Of a DNA stretch of 64,000 nucleotides, positions 25,623-35,183 are shown in pieces. Where the stretch lies: NCBI RefSeq assembly GCF_900010755.1, contig NZ_CZJT01000088.1:62001-126000 (forward strand), in the 5' to 3' direction. The notes under the pieces are model-generated. The model made no database searches. It worked only from the letters and a program-made list of their open reading frames with translations, and had not been told where the DNA came from. The position numbers were made by a program, and so were the translations under genes. Source of the stretch: Paeniglutamicibacter antarcticus. Lineage in GTDB: Bacteria > Actinomycetota > Actinomycetes > Actinomycetales > Micrococcaceae. Within the stretch, counting starts at the first letter, position 1, and the number at the start of each line of letters is the position of its first letter.

Positions 25623-27146
25623 TTACTTCTGGATTGCCGGGACCTCGATGCCCTCGACGTCGACCTCGCCGGCGACGCGTGCGTTCCAGTGCTCAATGAC
25701 GGCCCGCTCGGTGGGTTTGGTGATCAGCGAGACCACGACGTAGACCACTGCCGAGGCGATCAGGCCGTAGTAGATCGGTTCGTTGGCGTAGATGCCGGCG
25801 AACTGCTCCTCGGCTTGGATTTCCAGCACGATCATGGTTCCCAAGGTGATGACGGTTCCGGCCGCCATCGAGAGGGCGGCGCCAATGCCGTTGCCGCGCT
25901 TCCAGAGCAGGCCACCGATGATGGCCACCAGCAGGCCGCCGACGAGGATGTCGTAGGCGATGGTCAGGGCCGCAACCACGTCGTTGACCATGATGGCCAG
26001 CGCGATGGCCACGATGCCCAGGAACATGACCCAGATCCGGTTGGCGCGCACGTCGTGCTCGGGGTTCTCGTTCGAGTTCACGTTGATCTGTTTGCCGAAC
26101 CAGCCGGCAACGAACGGGGTGACATCGGTGCGGGCGACGGTTGCCGCGGCAATCAGCGCGCCAGATGCCGTGGACATCATGGCGGCAACCGCCGCTGCGA
26201 GCACCAGGCCGCCGACGGCCACCGGCAACAGCTGGGTGGCAACCTCCGCGTAGACGACGTCCTTGCCAAGATTGACGACGTCGATGTCAGGAAGCGCCAC
26301 GCGGGCGGCCAGACCGATGATGGCGCCGGCCGCGCCGTAGAGCACGCAGTAGATGCCAGCAGTGGTGCCGCCCCAGCGGGCGACCTTCGGGGTCTTGGCG
26401 GTGAACACTCGCTGCCAGATATCCTGGCCGATCAGCAGGCCCAAGGTGTAGACCACGAAGTAGGTGATGATGGTCTGGACTCCGATGCCGTCCCAGGTGA
26501 AGAATTCGGCGCCGACGCGTTCGCGGATCCCGTCCATGCCGCCGGCGGCGTTCAGGGCGAAGGGGAGCATCAGGGCAAAGATGCCGATGGTCTTGATGAC
26601 AAACTGCACCTGGTCGGCCAGGGTGATCGACCACATGCCACCGATGGTGGAGTAGATGACAACGATGATGCCGCCAATGGCGATCGCCGCCCACTTATCC
26701 CAACCGAAGAGTACGACGAAGATGGTTGCATACGCGCTGGTGGAGGTCGCGCAGAGCATCAGTGTGTAGGCGAGCATCACGATGCCCGAGGTGTTGGTTG
26801 CCGATTTGCTGCCGTAGCGAAGGGTCAGCATCTGGGAGACGGTGAAGACCTTCAGCCGCTGCAGCGTCGGTGCGAACACCAACGAGAGCAGGATGACGCC
26901 CACGCCGATGGCGACCACGAGCCACATGCCGGAAATGCCGAATTTGTAGCCGAGGCCCACGCCGCCGACGGTGGATGCCCCGCCCAGGACGACCGCCGCC
27001 ATGGTTCCTGTGTAGAGGAAAGGCCCTAGTCGGCGTCCCGCGACCAGGTAGTCGCTGCTGTTCTTGGTGCGGGACTTGCCCCACCAACCGAAAGCGAGCA
27101 TGGCTGCAAGATAGACGGCCACGATAGTGCCATTGATGTATTCCAT
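25623..27146 (-). CDS. Sodium:solute symporter (SSS family)
   Basis: The ATG at 27146 (MEYINGTIVAVYLAAMLAFGWWG) starts directly with the first membrane helix; the open frame reaches back to 27251 but adds a Cys-rich, unlikely leader. About 13 helices are seen over 507 residues. The family brings in substrates such as proline, pantothenate, urea or sugars with Na+. It is divergent from a cupin-type XRE regulator 155 bases away, which is probably its controller. Given the ureohydrolase/ThDP pair downstream, a guanidino compound or polyamine is a reasonable guess for substrate. Confidence 0.88.
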   Translation of the reverse strand: MEYINGTIVAVYLAAMLAFGWWGKSRTKNSSDYLVAGRRLGPFLYTGTMAAVVLGGASTVGGVGLGYKFGISGMWLVVAIGVGVILLSLVFAPTLQRLKVFTVSQMLTLRYGSKSATNTSGIVMLAYTLMLCATSTSAYATIFVVLFGWDKWAAIAIGGIIVVIYSTIGGMWSITLADQVQFVIKTIGIFALMLPFALNAAGGMDGIRERVGAEFFTWDGIGVQTIITYFVVYTLGLLIGQDIWQRVFTAKTPKVARWGGTTAGIYCVLYGAAGAIIGLAARVALPDIDVVNLGKDVVYAEVATQLLPVAVGGLVLAAAVAAMMSTASGALIAAATVARTDVTPFVAGWFGKQINVNSNENPEHDVRANRIWVMFLGIVAIALAIMVNDVVAALTIAYDILVGGLLVAIIGGLLWKRGNGIGAALSMAAGTVITLGTMIVLEIQAEEQFAGIYANEPIYYGLIASAVVYVVVSLITKPTERAVIEHWNARVAGEVDVEGIEVPAIQK

Positions 27147-27301
27147 GAGGAGATCGACCTTAGTGCGAGTTCCGAGACAAACACCTTGATTGATGCCTGC
27201 AAGTAAACATTTGTTGTCTACTAGGCTAATGTGAGGTGCCTTACACGTCAATTGCCCTAAGCTGGATTAATCCGATTTATTTTTGAGCAGCTTGGAGTGC
27301 C

Positions 27302-27883
27302 GTGTCCATGAAAGCCCTGCCCGTTGAACCCAGCAATGCGGCCCTGGCCATCGGCTCGCGCATTCGCAGCGTTCGCCAGGCCCAGCGGCTAACCATCGAC
27401 CAGGTGGCCGAATCCACGGGCCTGACCAAGGGCTTCCTCTCTCGCGTGGAACGCGACCTGACGAGTCCTTCGATAGCCTCGCTTGTCACCCTGTGCCAGG
27501 TGCTCTCACTCGACGTGGGTGCGCTGTTTTCCCAGCCCGACACCCATGTGGTCCGGCTGGCCGAGGCCCCGCGCATCTCCCTGGGCGGCGACGGAATCAT
27601 TGAGCAACTTGTTACGGCCCGCTCGGAACGACGCCTCCAGGTGATCCGTTCGGTCATCGAACCCCATGGCGAAGGCGAAAAGGAACTCTATTCGGTGGAC
27701 TGCGAGGTTGAGGTCCTGCACGTGGTTGCCGGCCACTTCATCGTGATCTTTGCGAACGAACGATTCGAGCTGGAAGCCGGGGACACCGTGACGTTCCCCG
27801 GCCGCGAGCCGCACAGCTGGAGCAATCCCACCGACGAACAAGCCATTGTGACCTGGACATTGGTGCCAGCGGCTTCCCGCTGA
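27302..27883 (+). CDS. XRE-type regulator with cupin domain
   Basis: The 193-residue protein has an N-terminal helix-turn-helix (LTIDQVAESTGLTKGFLSRVE) and a C-terminal cupin (residues about 105-190, ending in GDTVTFPGREPHSW). Such regulators bind a small ligand in the cupin and control adjacent transport or amine catabolism genes (PuuR-like). GTG at 27302 with GGAG four bases upstream, or ATG at 27308, may be the start. It is divergent from the SSS symporter and 5 bases from the stop of the convergent APC permease. Confidence 0.9.
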   Translation: MSMKALPVEPSNAALAIGSRIRSVRQAQRLTIDQVAESTGLTKGFLSRVERDLTSPSIASLVTLCQVLSLDVGALFSQPDTHVVRLAEAPRISLGGDGIIEQLVTARSERRLQVIRSVIEPHGEGEKELYSVDCEVEVLHVVAGHFIVIFANERFELEAGDTVTFPGREPHSWSNPTDEQAIVTWTLVPAASR

Positions 27884-27888
27884 ACCCA

Positions 27889-29856
27889 CTAGCCCACATG
27901 GACCCAGGGTCGTTTGCCGATTGAAGGCTCCGCCTCCCGCAACACCTCACGTGTCAACGGTGCGATTTCACCCTGGCCCAGGAAAAGGAAACGCATCAGG
28001 TTCCGCACCGGGTCGCCCTCGGTCCAGCGGAAGTAGATGTGCGGCATGGTTCCGGTCTGGTCCCTGATGGCAATGCACGTTGCGGCAATGGCCGTCGGCA
28101 CCGACGGCGCCGACGCCTGCAAAATCTGGAAACCATGCCGGGTGATGCCCTTGACGGTGATGTCTTGGGCGAAATCGGAAAAGTCAGACACCTTGATCTC
28201 GATAAACACCACCGGCGAATCCTCCGGCAGGTGGCTCGCCATGCGTGCGTGGGCCAACTTATGGCGGTAGCGTGCCGCCGATAGCCGGACTGGTTCATGG
28301 GCGATGATGCGGACCATCGAATTTCGGGAGGCGGCCTTCACGATCACCAAGGCCGACTCGTCAAGGGTGACCGAGGTTGCGCGCAACTCCGTGGACCTGC
28401 GGAAACGCGAGATCAGGGATATCGCAACAATGCCCAAGATAAACAGCGCGGCAATGCGAATTCCGTCTGGGCGCTCGATCACGTTGGCGCCCGTGGTGTA
28501 AAGGAAAATCACCGAAACAATGCCGAAGCCCACGGCTCGCCAGCGCTGTCCCTTCCGCTTGGCTGAAATCGTCACGGCGACAGCTGCCGAGGCCATGAGC
28601 ACCAGCACGCCGGTGGCGTACGCGGCACCCTGCGCATCAACATCAGCCTCGAAGGCCAGGGTGATGATGACCGCGACGCCGATGAGCACCAGCACCAGCG
28701 GGCGGATGGCACGGGCCCATTCGGGGGCCATGCCAAATCGTGGAAGGTAGCGCGGAATCAGGTTGAGCATGCCGGCCAAGGCCGATGCGCCGGCAAACCA
28801 CAGGATCAGGATGGTGGAAAGATCGTAGATGCTGCCAAAGCCCTCACCCAACATCTGGTGGGCCAGGAAGGAAAGTGCGCGCCCGTTGGCTGCCCCTCCG
28901 GGTTGGAACTCGGGAGCCGGGATCAGCAGCGTTGTCACGATCGAGGAGCACACCAGGAAGACGCTCATGGTCAATGCCGCGGTCAGCAGCAACTTCTTTG
29001 CACCGGCGATGCGGCCCTCCGGGTTTTCTTCGGTGTCCCCGGGGGCGGAACGGATTTGCGGCATGACGGCAACGCCGGTCTCAAAACCGGATAGCCCCAA
29101 CGCCAGTTTCGGGAAGACCAGCAAGGCGATGGCAATCATCATCCACGGATTGCTGTGCTCGGCCGTGAGATTCAGCCACCAGTGGTCTACCGGCGCCGGG
29201 TTACGTGCAAGTGAAACGAAGGCGGTCGCGATGACCACGATGTTCAATGCCAGGTAGGCGGCAACCAATCCCACTGCCAACCAAATGACTTCGTGGAACC
29301 CGCGCATGAACAGCGCCCCGAGCAACAGGATCAGCACCAGGGTGATGGCTACCTGTTGTCCGTGGAACCACTCGGGGGTCAACGGGTTTTCAATGATGTG
29401 GGCCGTGGCATCCGCCGAGGAGAGCGTAATGGTGATCATGAAGTCAGTTGCGGCAAAGCCCAGCAGCACCAAGACGAAAAGCTTGCCCTTCCAGTGGGGA
29501 AGCAGTCGCTCAAGCATGGCAATTGACCCTTGCCCGTGCGGTGATTCGCGCGCCACCCTGCGATACACGGGAAGCGCCGCCCCGAGGGTCACCGCCACCA
29601 GCATCATGGTTGCCAACGGTGCCAGTGCGCCTGCTGCCAGTGCGGCAATGGCCGGTTGGTATCCAAGTGTCGAAAAATAGTCCAGGCCCGAGAGGCACAT
29701 GACTTGCCACCACCGGTTGCCCGTGGGCTTCGGCGGTGCTTCCTGGCCCTCTACATGACCGACTTCGGTGTTGCTGAGCCAACGGGAAAGGCGTGCGGTC
29801 CGGGGCCTGCCAGGGGCAGGCTTCACTAGCCTGGACGGGACAACATTTTTCTTCAC
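27889..29856 (-). CDS. APC-superfamily permease with large cytoplasmic C-terminal domain
   Basis: The membrane part begins at [20 protein letters not shown] with about 12 helices, then about 210 soluble residues follow. The GTG at 29856 (655 residues) is chosen; the frame is open to 30156 but would overlap the divergent gene. Support for this start is weak: GGAG lies 14 bases upstream. APC permeases of this type carry amino acids or cations. It is divergent from the 30029 membrane-protein operon, and the repeated operator at 29939-29985 lies between them and may control both. Confidence 0.82.
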   Translation of the reverse strand: MKKNVVPSRLVKPAPGRPRTARLSRWLSNTEVGHVEGQEAPPKPTGNRWWQVMCLSGLDYFSTLGYQPAIAALAAGALAPLATMMLVAVTLGAALPVYRRVARESPHGQGSIAMLERLLPHWKGKLFVLVLLGFAATDFMITITLSSADATAHIIENPLTPEWFHGQQVAITLVLILLLGALFMRGFHEVIWLAVGLVAAYLALNIVVIATAFVSLARNPAPVDHWWLNLTAEHSNPWMMIAIALLVFPKLALGLSGFETGVAVMPQIRSAPGDTEENPEGRIAGAKKLLLTAALTMSVFLVCSSIVTTLLIPAPEFQPGGAANGRALSFLAHQMLGEGFGSIYDLSTILILWFAGASALAGMLNLIPRYLPRFGMAPEWARAIRPLVLVLIGVAVIITLAFEADVDAQGAAYATGVLVLMASAAVAVTISAKRKGQRWRAVGFGIVSVIFLYTTGANVIERPDGIRIAALFILGIVAISLISRFRRSTELRATSVTLDESALVIVKAASRNSMVRIIAHEPVRLSAARYRHKLAHARMASHLPEDSPVVFIEIKVSDFSDFAQDITVKGITRHGFQILQASAPSVPTAIAATCIAIRDQTGTMPHIYFRWTEGDPVRNLMRFLFLGQGEIAPLTREVLREAEPSIGKRPWVHVG

Positions 29857-29938
29857 GAGTGAGAACGCTACTCCTATCGAATCGAATTGTTCCCAGTCGG
29901 CGAAACAATCTTTTGTGATCTGCCCGACAATGTTCACT

Positions 29939-29985
29939 TTGACATTCCCTGACGGAAAAGCAACCATTTTTTGTAGTGGAATGTC
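29939..29985. promoter_or_regulatory. Tandem TTCC/GGAA operator, copy A
   Basis: ATTCC-CTGAC-GGAAA (29944-29958) is followed by AAGCAA and, 23 bases on, a weaker site ending TGGAA (29967-29981). The outer arms GACATTCC (29941-29948) and GGAATGTC (29978-29985) also form a dyad. TTGACA (29939-29944) overlaps the first site like a -35. The block TTGAC-x-TTCC-x5-GGAAAAGCAA recurs before the 30513 gene, so this is probably the binding site of the operon's own regulator. Confidence 0.55.
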
Positions 29986-30028
29986 GGAGAACTCGATCTC
30001 CCAGCCACCCTTGTTAAGGACAATGCTT

Positions 30029-30454
30029 GTGAGCGCCCTGCCGGAAGACCCTGTGCCCGTTGCTTTTGAACCCAAACGTCTCTGGGCTCCGTGGTGGCTT
30101 GCGCTGATCTTCGGTGTCGTTTCCGGTACGGCGTTGACGCTCCTGAGGGCGCACAAGGCGATGGCTGTCCCGGGGGCCTTCGCGCTCGCCGGATTGATCC
30201 TGCTGGTGGGGCTTGCGACGATTTTGCGAAAAAAGCGGCATGCCGAAGCCTTGGCTCCGCCAGTTACCGTGGCCTACGTGGTGTGGATGCTTGTGGTGAT
30301 ATTCCTTGCTGGTCCGGTCCAGATCTTGTTCCTGCCCTCAAATCCGCAGGAGATCGTGATCAAGGCGCTCGTGCTGTCGGTGGGGCTCTCGGTTTCTGCC
30401 TACTGCGTCGACCGTTCACTCTTTGCGAGGTTCGCCAAGCCAGCGGTCGACTGA
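30029..30454 (+). CDS. Small four-helix membrane protein, unknown function
   Basis: GTG at 30029 is chosen because AAGGA lies 8 bases upstream; the ATG at 30023 would be only 2 bases from it. The 141-residue product has a short soluble N-terminus, two helices, a basic loop ([10 protein letters not shown]), and two more helices. The same plan is seen in the 30513 product (loop LRRKRPKART), so the two are probably paralogues. No family recognised. Both genes have the TTTCC-N5-GGAAA operator and precede a winged-helix regulator gene. Confidence 0.7.
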   Translation: MSALPEDPVPVAFEPKRLWAPWWLALIFGVVSGTALTLLRAHKAMAVPGAFALAGLILLVGLATILRKKRHAEALAPPVTVAYVVWMLVVIFLAGPVQILFLPSNPQEIVIKALVLSVGLSVSAYCVDRSLFARFAKPAVD

Positions 30455-30462
30455 ATCTTGAC

Positions 30463-30501
30463 TTTCCATCACGGAAAAGCAATGCTTTCCATGATGGAAA
30501 G
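30463..30501. promoter_or_regulatory. Tandem TTTCC-N5-GGAAA operator, copy B
   Basis: Two inverted repeats, TTTCCATCACGGAAA (30463-30477) and CTTTCCATGATGGAAAG (30485-30501), have centres 23 bases apart, about two helical turns. The first overlaps a TTGACT box (30458-30463). A further half-site TTTCC (30508-30512) touches the GTG start of the next gene. Binding here should repress the second gene and the regulator. Confidence 0.65.
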
Positions 30502-30512
30502 AAGAGGTTTCC

Positions 30513-30971
30513 GTGAACGGATCTGAATCGACCGAATTTGAAGCCGCCAATGCCTTGGCGCAAGCCGAGGTGGCGGCCGAGTGCATGGCCCGCCGGAGTG
30601 AAATGCCAAATTGGTTCATGGCACTCGCTGTTATTTTCATGGCAGCACTCTTGGCGACGGCCAAGGTGGTCCCCCTGGGGATAACGTTCGCCTTGTTTGC
30701 CCCGTTGCTGCTCTTGGCGGTTTTCTATTTTTCGTTGAGGCGCAAGCGTCCCAAGGCCCGCACCCAGCTGAAGCACTCGGGCAGGTACATCGGGTGGATG
30801 CTGCTTTTCATGCTTATCGGGCAGACCGCTACCTGGTGGCCGCTATATGAATGGTGGCAAATCGGACTCAAGTGGCTGGGCTTGTGCGTGGTTCTTGGTG
30901 TGGTGCTGACCGGGATGCGGCGTGCCGAAGTGGCCGGTCGGATAGAAGATGCCCATGAGCAAGCCTTCTAG
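30513..30971 (+). CDS. Small four-helix membrane protein, paralogue of the 30029 product
   Basis: The GTG at 30513 has AGAGG 5 bases upstream. The 152-residue product starts with an acidic/alanine-rich soluble helix (about 30 residues), then two helices, a basic loop (SLRRKRPKARTQ), two helices and a charged tail. It resembles its neighbour in layout. Its end overlaps the regulator gene by 23 bases, so the two are co-expressed. Function unknown; a two-protein membrane complex is possible. Confidence 0.7.
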   Translation: MNGSESTEFEAANALAQAEVAAECMARRSEMPNWFMALAVIFMAALLATAKVVPLGITFALFAPLLLLAVFYFSLRRKRPKARTQLKHSGRYIGWMLLFMLIGQTATWWPLYEWWQIGLKWLGLCVVLGVVLTGMRRAEVAGRIEDAHEQAF

Positions 30972-31263
30972 CGCGGCGCGGTTCGACGAGTTGATCCATG
31001 CCCCGCTCAGGCTGCGCATCTGCGCGAGTCTGGCTCCCGTCGAATGGGTAGATTTCGCGCAATTGCGCGAAACCCTTGGCGTTGCGGACTCTGTGTTGAG
31101 CAAGCATCTCAAGCAGCTAATTGATGCTGGATATGTCTCGGTCGAAAAATTTGCCAAATTTGGCCGCAGCCACACCAGGGTCTCGCTGGCGCGCGATGGC
31201 CGCATTGCCTACGTGGGGCATATTGCGGCGCTTCGCGAGATGGTCGGAGACGCTGGGCTGTAG
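30949..31263 (+). CDS. Winged-helix transcriptional regulator (ArsR/MarR-like)
   Basis: This 104-residue protein is almost entirely a winged helix: HAPLRLRICASLAPVEWVDFAQL, recognition helix DSVLSKHLKQLIDAGYV, and a wing FAKFGRSHTRVSLA. It lacks metal-binding cysteines, so it is not a classical ArsR metal sensor. It overlaps the upstream membrane-protein gene and probably represses its own operon through the tandem TTTCC-N5-GGAAA sites. Start at 30949 or the ATG at 30955. Confidence 0.8.
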   Translation: MPMSKPSSAARFDELIHAPLRLRICASLAPVEWVDFAQLRETLGVADSVLSKHLKQLIDAGYVSVEKFAKFGRSHTRVSLARDGRIAYVGHIAALREMVGDAGL

Positions 31264-31392
31264 GGTTCCGACACTAAGACCCTTGACTGTGACGCGCGCC
31301 GCAAATAGCATGTGAGGCAACTGTTGTTTCATGTTGGACAACAAGACGTTGCTATTGGACCCGGGAACGGTGCCAAATCGTGGAGGAAAATC

Positions 31393-32382
31393 ATGGAAGA
31401 AATCCGCATTGAAGAAAACGGGAACATCGGGCCGATTGATGCCTCGAAAATCCCGCGTTTCGCCGGACTGGGCACATATGCACGCCTCCCGCGCATCGAC
31501 CAGGTTCCCAGCGCCGACATCAAGGTCGTAGGGGTTCCCTTCGACGCAGGTGTCTCCTACCGGCCCGGAGCCCGCTTCGGTTCCACCCACATCCGTGAAT
31601 CCTCCAGGTTGCTGCGCCCCTACAACCCGGCGCTGAACGTTTCACCCTTCGCCCTGACCCAGGTCGCGGATGCGGGCGACATGGCGGTGAACCCCTTCAA
31701 CATCAACGAAGCCATCGAGACCATCCAGCAAAATGCGCTGGATTTGACGTCCGACGGCTCCACGTTGGTTACCCTGGGCGGTGACCACACCATTGCGCTG
31801 CCGCTGTTGCGCGCCGCCTCCGAACGAGCCGGTGCCCCGGTGGCGATGCTTCACTTCGATGCCCACCTAGACACCTGGGACACCTACTTCGGTGCCGAGT
31901 ACACCCACGGAACGCCCTTCCGGCGTGCCGTCGAGGAAGGCATCCTCGATACCGAGGCCATCTCCCATGTGGGAACCCGTGGACCGCTCTACGGCAAGAA
32001 GGACCTCGAGGACGACAAGCGCTTTGGGTTTGGCATCGTCACCAGTTCGGATGTTTACTACCAGGGCGTCCGCGAGGTCGTCGAGAAGCTGCGCGACCGC
32101 ATCGGCAACCGCCCGCTGTACATTTCCGTGGACATCGACGTGCTGGACCCGGCCCACGCCCCGGGCACCGGCACCCCCGAGGCAGGCGGGATCACCAGCC
32201 GCGAACTGCTCGAAATCATCCGCGGCCTGCGCGGCATGAACATCGTTGGCGCCGACATCGTCGAGGTGGCCCCCGCCTACGACCACGCGGAAATGACCGG
32301 CGTCGCGGCCTCGCACGTCGCCTACGACCTGATCTCATTGATCGCCGACAAGCGCGCCAACGACGCAAAGGCCAGCGAATGA
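31393..32382 (+). CDS. speB: Ureohydrolase: agmatinase or guanidinobutyrase
   Basis: ATG 31393 is chosen because GGAGG (31382-31386) sits 6 bases upstream; the longer frame from 31312 lacks this. The 329-residue enzyme hydrolyses a guanidino group to urea with two manganese ions. Ligands appear as GGDHT (His132), [10 protein letters not shown] (Asp156, His158, Asp160) and [19 protein letters not shown]. The stop overlaps the ThDP enzyme's ATG by 4 bases. Pairing with a 2-ketoarginine-decarboxylase-like enzyme makes 4-guanidinobutyrate (giving GABA) at least as likely a substrate as agmatine, so the gene symbol is provisional. Confidence 0.88.
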   Translation: MEEIRIEENGNIGPIDASKIPRFAGLGTYARLPRIDQVPSADIKVVGVPFDAGVSYRPGARFGSTHIRESSRLLRPYNPALNVSPFALTQVADAGDMAVNPFNINEAIETIQQNALDLTSDGSTLVTLGGDHTIALPLLRAASERAGAPVAMLHFDAHLDTWDTYFGAEYTHGTPFRRAVEEGILDTEAISHVGTRGPLYGKKDLEDDKRFGFGIVTSSDVYYQGVREVVEKLRDRIGNRPLYISVDIDVLDPAHAPGTGTPEAGGITSRELLEIIRGLRGMNIVGADIVEVAPAYDHAEMTGVAASHVAYDLISLIADKRANDAKASE

Positions 32383-34061
32383 GCCAGCCGCAGAACACCG
32401 CCCCGGCACAGCGCAACGGCGGCGACCTGGTCATCGAGACGCTTGAGGCCCTCGGCGCCAAAACCGTCTTCGGGATCCCCGGGCAACACGCACTGGGCCT
32501 CTTCGATGCACTCTCGCGATCGAACCTGCACTTTGTATCCTCACGCGTGGAAAACAACTCGGCCTTCGCCGCCGACGGATACTCCCGCGCCACCGGCGAG
32601 GTCGGGGTGCTATTCCTATCCACCGGCCCCGGCGCACTGACCTCCCTGGCCGGGTTGCAGGAAGCCTACGCAACGTCAGTTCCCATGGTCGTGGTGGCCA
32701 GCCAGATCCCGTTGGACGGGCTTGGCGCACGCCGCAAGGGCATGTTGCACCAGCTTGATGACCAAAAGGCCTCGGCCGCAAACGTCACCAAGTCCCAGCG
32801 CACCGTCCACCACGCGTCCGGCATCCCCTCGGCCATCCAGGACGCCTGGGCAGATGCCATCACCGTGCCGCAGGGCCCGGTCTGGGTAGAGGTTCCCCAG
32901 GACGTGCTGCTGGCCGGGGTCTTTGTGCCGCCGGTCGTCGACGCCCTGGCCGAAGCCTATGAGCACCCGCCGCGCGTTGAACTCATCGAGGAGGCCGTGC
33001 GCTGGCTTTCCGCGGCGAGCCGTCCGGCAATCGTCGCCGGTGGCGGCGTGCGCCGTGCCGGGGCGCACGCGGAATTGCTGGCCGTCGCGCAGACCCTTGG
33101 CGCACCGGTGATCTGCACCCCCGGCGGCAACGGGGCCTTCCCGTGGAACCACGAACTCTCCCTGCAATCATGGGTCGAGGACAGGCACGCCACCGAGGTG
33201 CTTGAAGATGCCGACGTGCTCATTGTCATCGGCTCCGCGCTCGGGGAAGTCAGCAGCAACTACTTCACCCTTGAACCACGCGGGCACCTGATCCAGATCG
33301 ACGCCGAACCGCGTGTGCTCGAATCCAACAGGCCGGCACTTGGCATCCGCGCGGATGCCAAGGCCGCGCTGTCCTACCTGCGCGACGCGCTGGCCACCCT
33401 TGAGGGCGGCACCACAGCAGACTGGCACGGGGCAACCCCGCAGGCACTCGTGCAGGAAACCCTCCGCAAGATCACCGCACGACTGGACTCCCAGGACCTG
33501 GCCAAGGAACGCACATTCATGGCGGAGATCCGCGCGGCGGTTCCCGCAGGGATGCAGACGTTCTGGGACATGACAATCTCCGCCTACTGGGGCTGGAGCT
33601 GCTGGGATTCCAAGGACGGTCAATTCCATTCGGCCCAGGGCGCCGGAGGGCTTGGCTACGGGTACCCCGCGGCCATCGGCGGTGCGCTTGGCCTGCAGGT
33701 TGCCGGCGCCTCACCGGCGGAGGCCCGCGTGCTGGCAGTCTCCGGCGACGGGTCCTCGATGTACTCGATCGCGGAGCTGGCCACGGCCAAACAACACAAC
33801 GCGCCGGTCACCTGGCTGATCGTCGATGACGGTGGCTACGGCATCCTGCGCGAATACATGGTTGACACCTTCGGCAAGGCCACCGCCACGGAACTGGCCC
33901 GCCCCGACTTCGTGGCGCTGGCCGAATCCTTCGGTGTCCCGGCCCGATTGGTCGACCACACCAACATCCGGCAGGCGCTGGAAGAATCCTTCGCCGCCCA
34001 GGGCCCCAACGTGGTGGTGGTGCAGACCCTGCTGAAGATGTTTGCCCCCACGCACCTGTAG
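32379..34061 (+). CDS. Thiamine-diphosphate enzyme, 2-ketoarginine decarboxylase-like
   Basis: This 560-residue protein has the three acetolactate-synthase-type domains. The catalytic glutamate lies in [15 protein letters not shown]. The ThDP motif begins [12 protein letters not shown], but the usual Asn-Asn at its end reads Asp-Asp (VDDGGYG). Translational coupling to the ureohydrolase suggests an AruI-like 5-guanidino-2-oxopentanoate decarboxylase rather than a biosynthetic acetolactate synthase; no small regulatory subunit is nearby. The product aldehyde would need an aldehyde dehydrogenase, and one lies at 49936. Confidence 0.8.
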   Translation: MSQPQNTAPAQRNGGDLVIETLEALGAKTVFGIPGQHALGLFDALSRSNLHFVSSRVENNSAFAADGYSRATGEVGVLFLSTGPGALTSLAGLQEAYATSVPMVVVASQIPLDGLGARRKGMLHQLDDQKASAANVTKSQRTVHHASGIPSAIQDAWADAITVPQGPVWVEVPQDVLLAGVFVPPVVDALAEAYEHPPRVELIEEAVRWLSAASRPAIVAGGGVRRAGAHAELLAVAQTLGAPVICTPGGNGAFPWNHELSLQSWVEDRHATEVLEDADVLIVIGSALGEVSSNYFTLEPRGHLIQIDAEPRVLESNRPALGIRADAKAALSYLRDALATLEGGTTADWHGATPQALVQETLRKITARLDSQDLAKERTFMAEIRAAVPAGMQTFWDMTISAYWGWSCWDSKDGQFHSAQGAGGLGYGYPAAIGGALGLQVAGASPAEARVLAVSGDGSSMYSIAELATAKQHNAPVTWLIVDDGGYGILREYMVDTFGKATATELARPDFVALAESFGVPARLVDHTNIRQALEESFAAQGPNVVVVQTLLKMFAPTHL

Positions 34062-34090
34062 GCGGCCGCTTTCACGTGGTGGTGCAGACA

Positions 34091-34120
34091 GCGGGGCCCG
34101 GTTCACGAACCGGGCCCCGC
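34091..34120. terminator. Perfect 14-bp hairpin between convergent genes
   Basis: GCGGGGCCCGGTTC (34091-34104) pairs with GAACCGGGCCCCGC (34107-34120). It serves the ThDP gene and the convergent channel gene. Confidence 0.85.
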
Positions 34121-34140
34121 TTCATATCCATCCGGCACGT

Positions 34141-34974
34141 TCATCGAGCGGCTTCCGGATCCTCCGGCGCATGCTCCCGGCGCTCGCGAATCAGTTCCTT
34201 GTTGCGCACCAGGCGCAGCGCCGTGACCAAAAGCAAGCCGCCGAGCATGTTGAACAGCACCGTGTAGCCAAACCAGCCCAGCCAATCCATGTAGTCGATG
34301 GGAACCCCTGCGTGGATGGCCCCGAAGATGAGCAGCGAATCGAGCACCGAGTGGAACAGCTGCAACCCGACGAGTATGAACCCGTCGGCCACTGCCACCG
34401 CCATCTTCGCCACATCGGAGTCGGTGCCCTGCTGCATCCGAGACATCAACGTGATGGTGCTGCCGGCCAGGACGGCCAGGCAGACCGACTGCAAGGTGAA
34501 GCCCGCATCCACAAAGTGCCGGGCCGCTTCCTCCAGGTCCGGCTTCCACTGCGGAAAGGCCTGCACCACGATCCACATGAAAATCCAGCCGCCCACCAGG
34601 TTCATCACCAGGGTGGTGCCCCACAGCCTGAGTAGCTGGCGAATGCTGGCTTCCTTGGCTGCCACCGCGGCGATCGGCACCAGGAATCCCTCGGTAAACA
34701 ATTCGCTTTTGGCCAACAGCAGGGCAATCATCCCGATGCCGAACGCCAGCCCCGCCAGCAGGTGGTTGTGCGTTTCATGCATGACCACCAGGTAGGCCAT
34801 CACACCGACGCCGATTTCCATCCCGCCAAAGGTCCCGGTAACCAGCATGGAGCTCCAGGAACGGGCCAGGCGTTGGGCGCCCTCCTCGACGATCCTTTCG
34901 AAGTGCTCCTCGATTTCCTCCTCCACCGGGGCATCGTTGTCACCCAGCTGTCGCCGACGCGCATCACCTGTCAT
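34141..34974 (-). CDS. Formate/nitrite transporter (FNT) family channel
   Basis: ATG 34974 has GGAGG 9 bases upstream and is preferred to the ATG at 34998. The 277-residue protein has an acidic N-terminal helix (EEEIEEHFERIVEEG) and six membrane helices. The FNT signature region reads LLLAKSELFTEGFL. FNT pentamers pass formate, nitrite or other small anions. It is followed by the PurU gene, which makes formate, so export of formate is a sensible role; the acidic N-terminal extension is typical of the longer actinobacterial form. Confidence 0.85.
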   Translation of the reverse strand: MTGDARRRQLGDNDAPVEEEIEEHFERIVEEGAQRLARSWSSMLVTGTFGGMEIGVGVMAYLVVMHETHNHLLAGLAFGIGMIALLLAKSELFTEGFLVPIAAVAAKEASIRQLLRLWGTTLVMNLVGGWIFMWIVVQAFPQWKPDLEEAARHFVDAGFTLQSVCLAVLAGSTITLMSRMQQGTDSDVAKMAVAVADGFILVGLQLFHSVLDSLLIFGAIHAGVPIDYMDWLGWFGYTVLFNMLGGLLLVTALRLVRNKELIRERREHAPEDPEAAR

Positions 34975-35055
34975 GGTTTCCAACCTCCCGCGGGTCAAGC
35001 CGCCAAGTTCTTGGTCAGGTCTTGGAGCCCTGGACCCTCGTGTTCAAAGAATGGC

Positions 35056-35091
35056 ATCCCGGCGCGGCTCCTGCCATAGCTGCGCCGGGAT
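35056..35091. terminator. GC-rich hairpin before the FNT gene, convergent to none
   Basis: ATCCCGGCGC (35056-35065) pairs with GCGCCGGGAT (35082-35091). It lies between the minus-strand PurU gene (upstream) and the FNT gene, so it may partly end PurU transcripts. Confidence 0.5.
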
Positions 35092-35128
35092 CCGCCGTGC
35101 ACCGCGGCGCGCCTGGTCAAACAAGATC

Positions 35129-35158
35129 GGTCCCGCATTCCCAGGGGGATGCGGGACC
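35129..35158 (-). terminator. Hairpin after purU
   Basis: GGTCCCGCAT (35129-35138) pairs with ATGCGGGACC (35149-35158), with further C/G pairing inside the loop. It lies 25 bases past the purU stop. Confidence 0.7.
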
Positions 35159-35183
35159 TATCGTGGTCAAGGCATGGGTTTTT

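Noticed and set aside
29857..30156. N-terminal extension of the APC permease to 30156
   Set aside because: It would translate across the repeated operator and antisense to the divergent membrane-protein gene; the extension lacks any membrane or domain signal.
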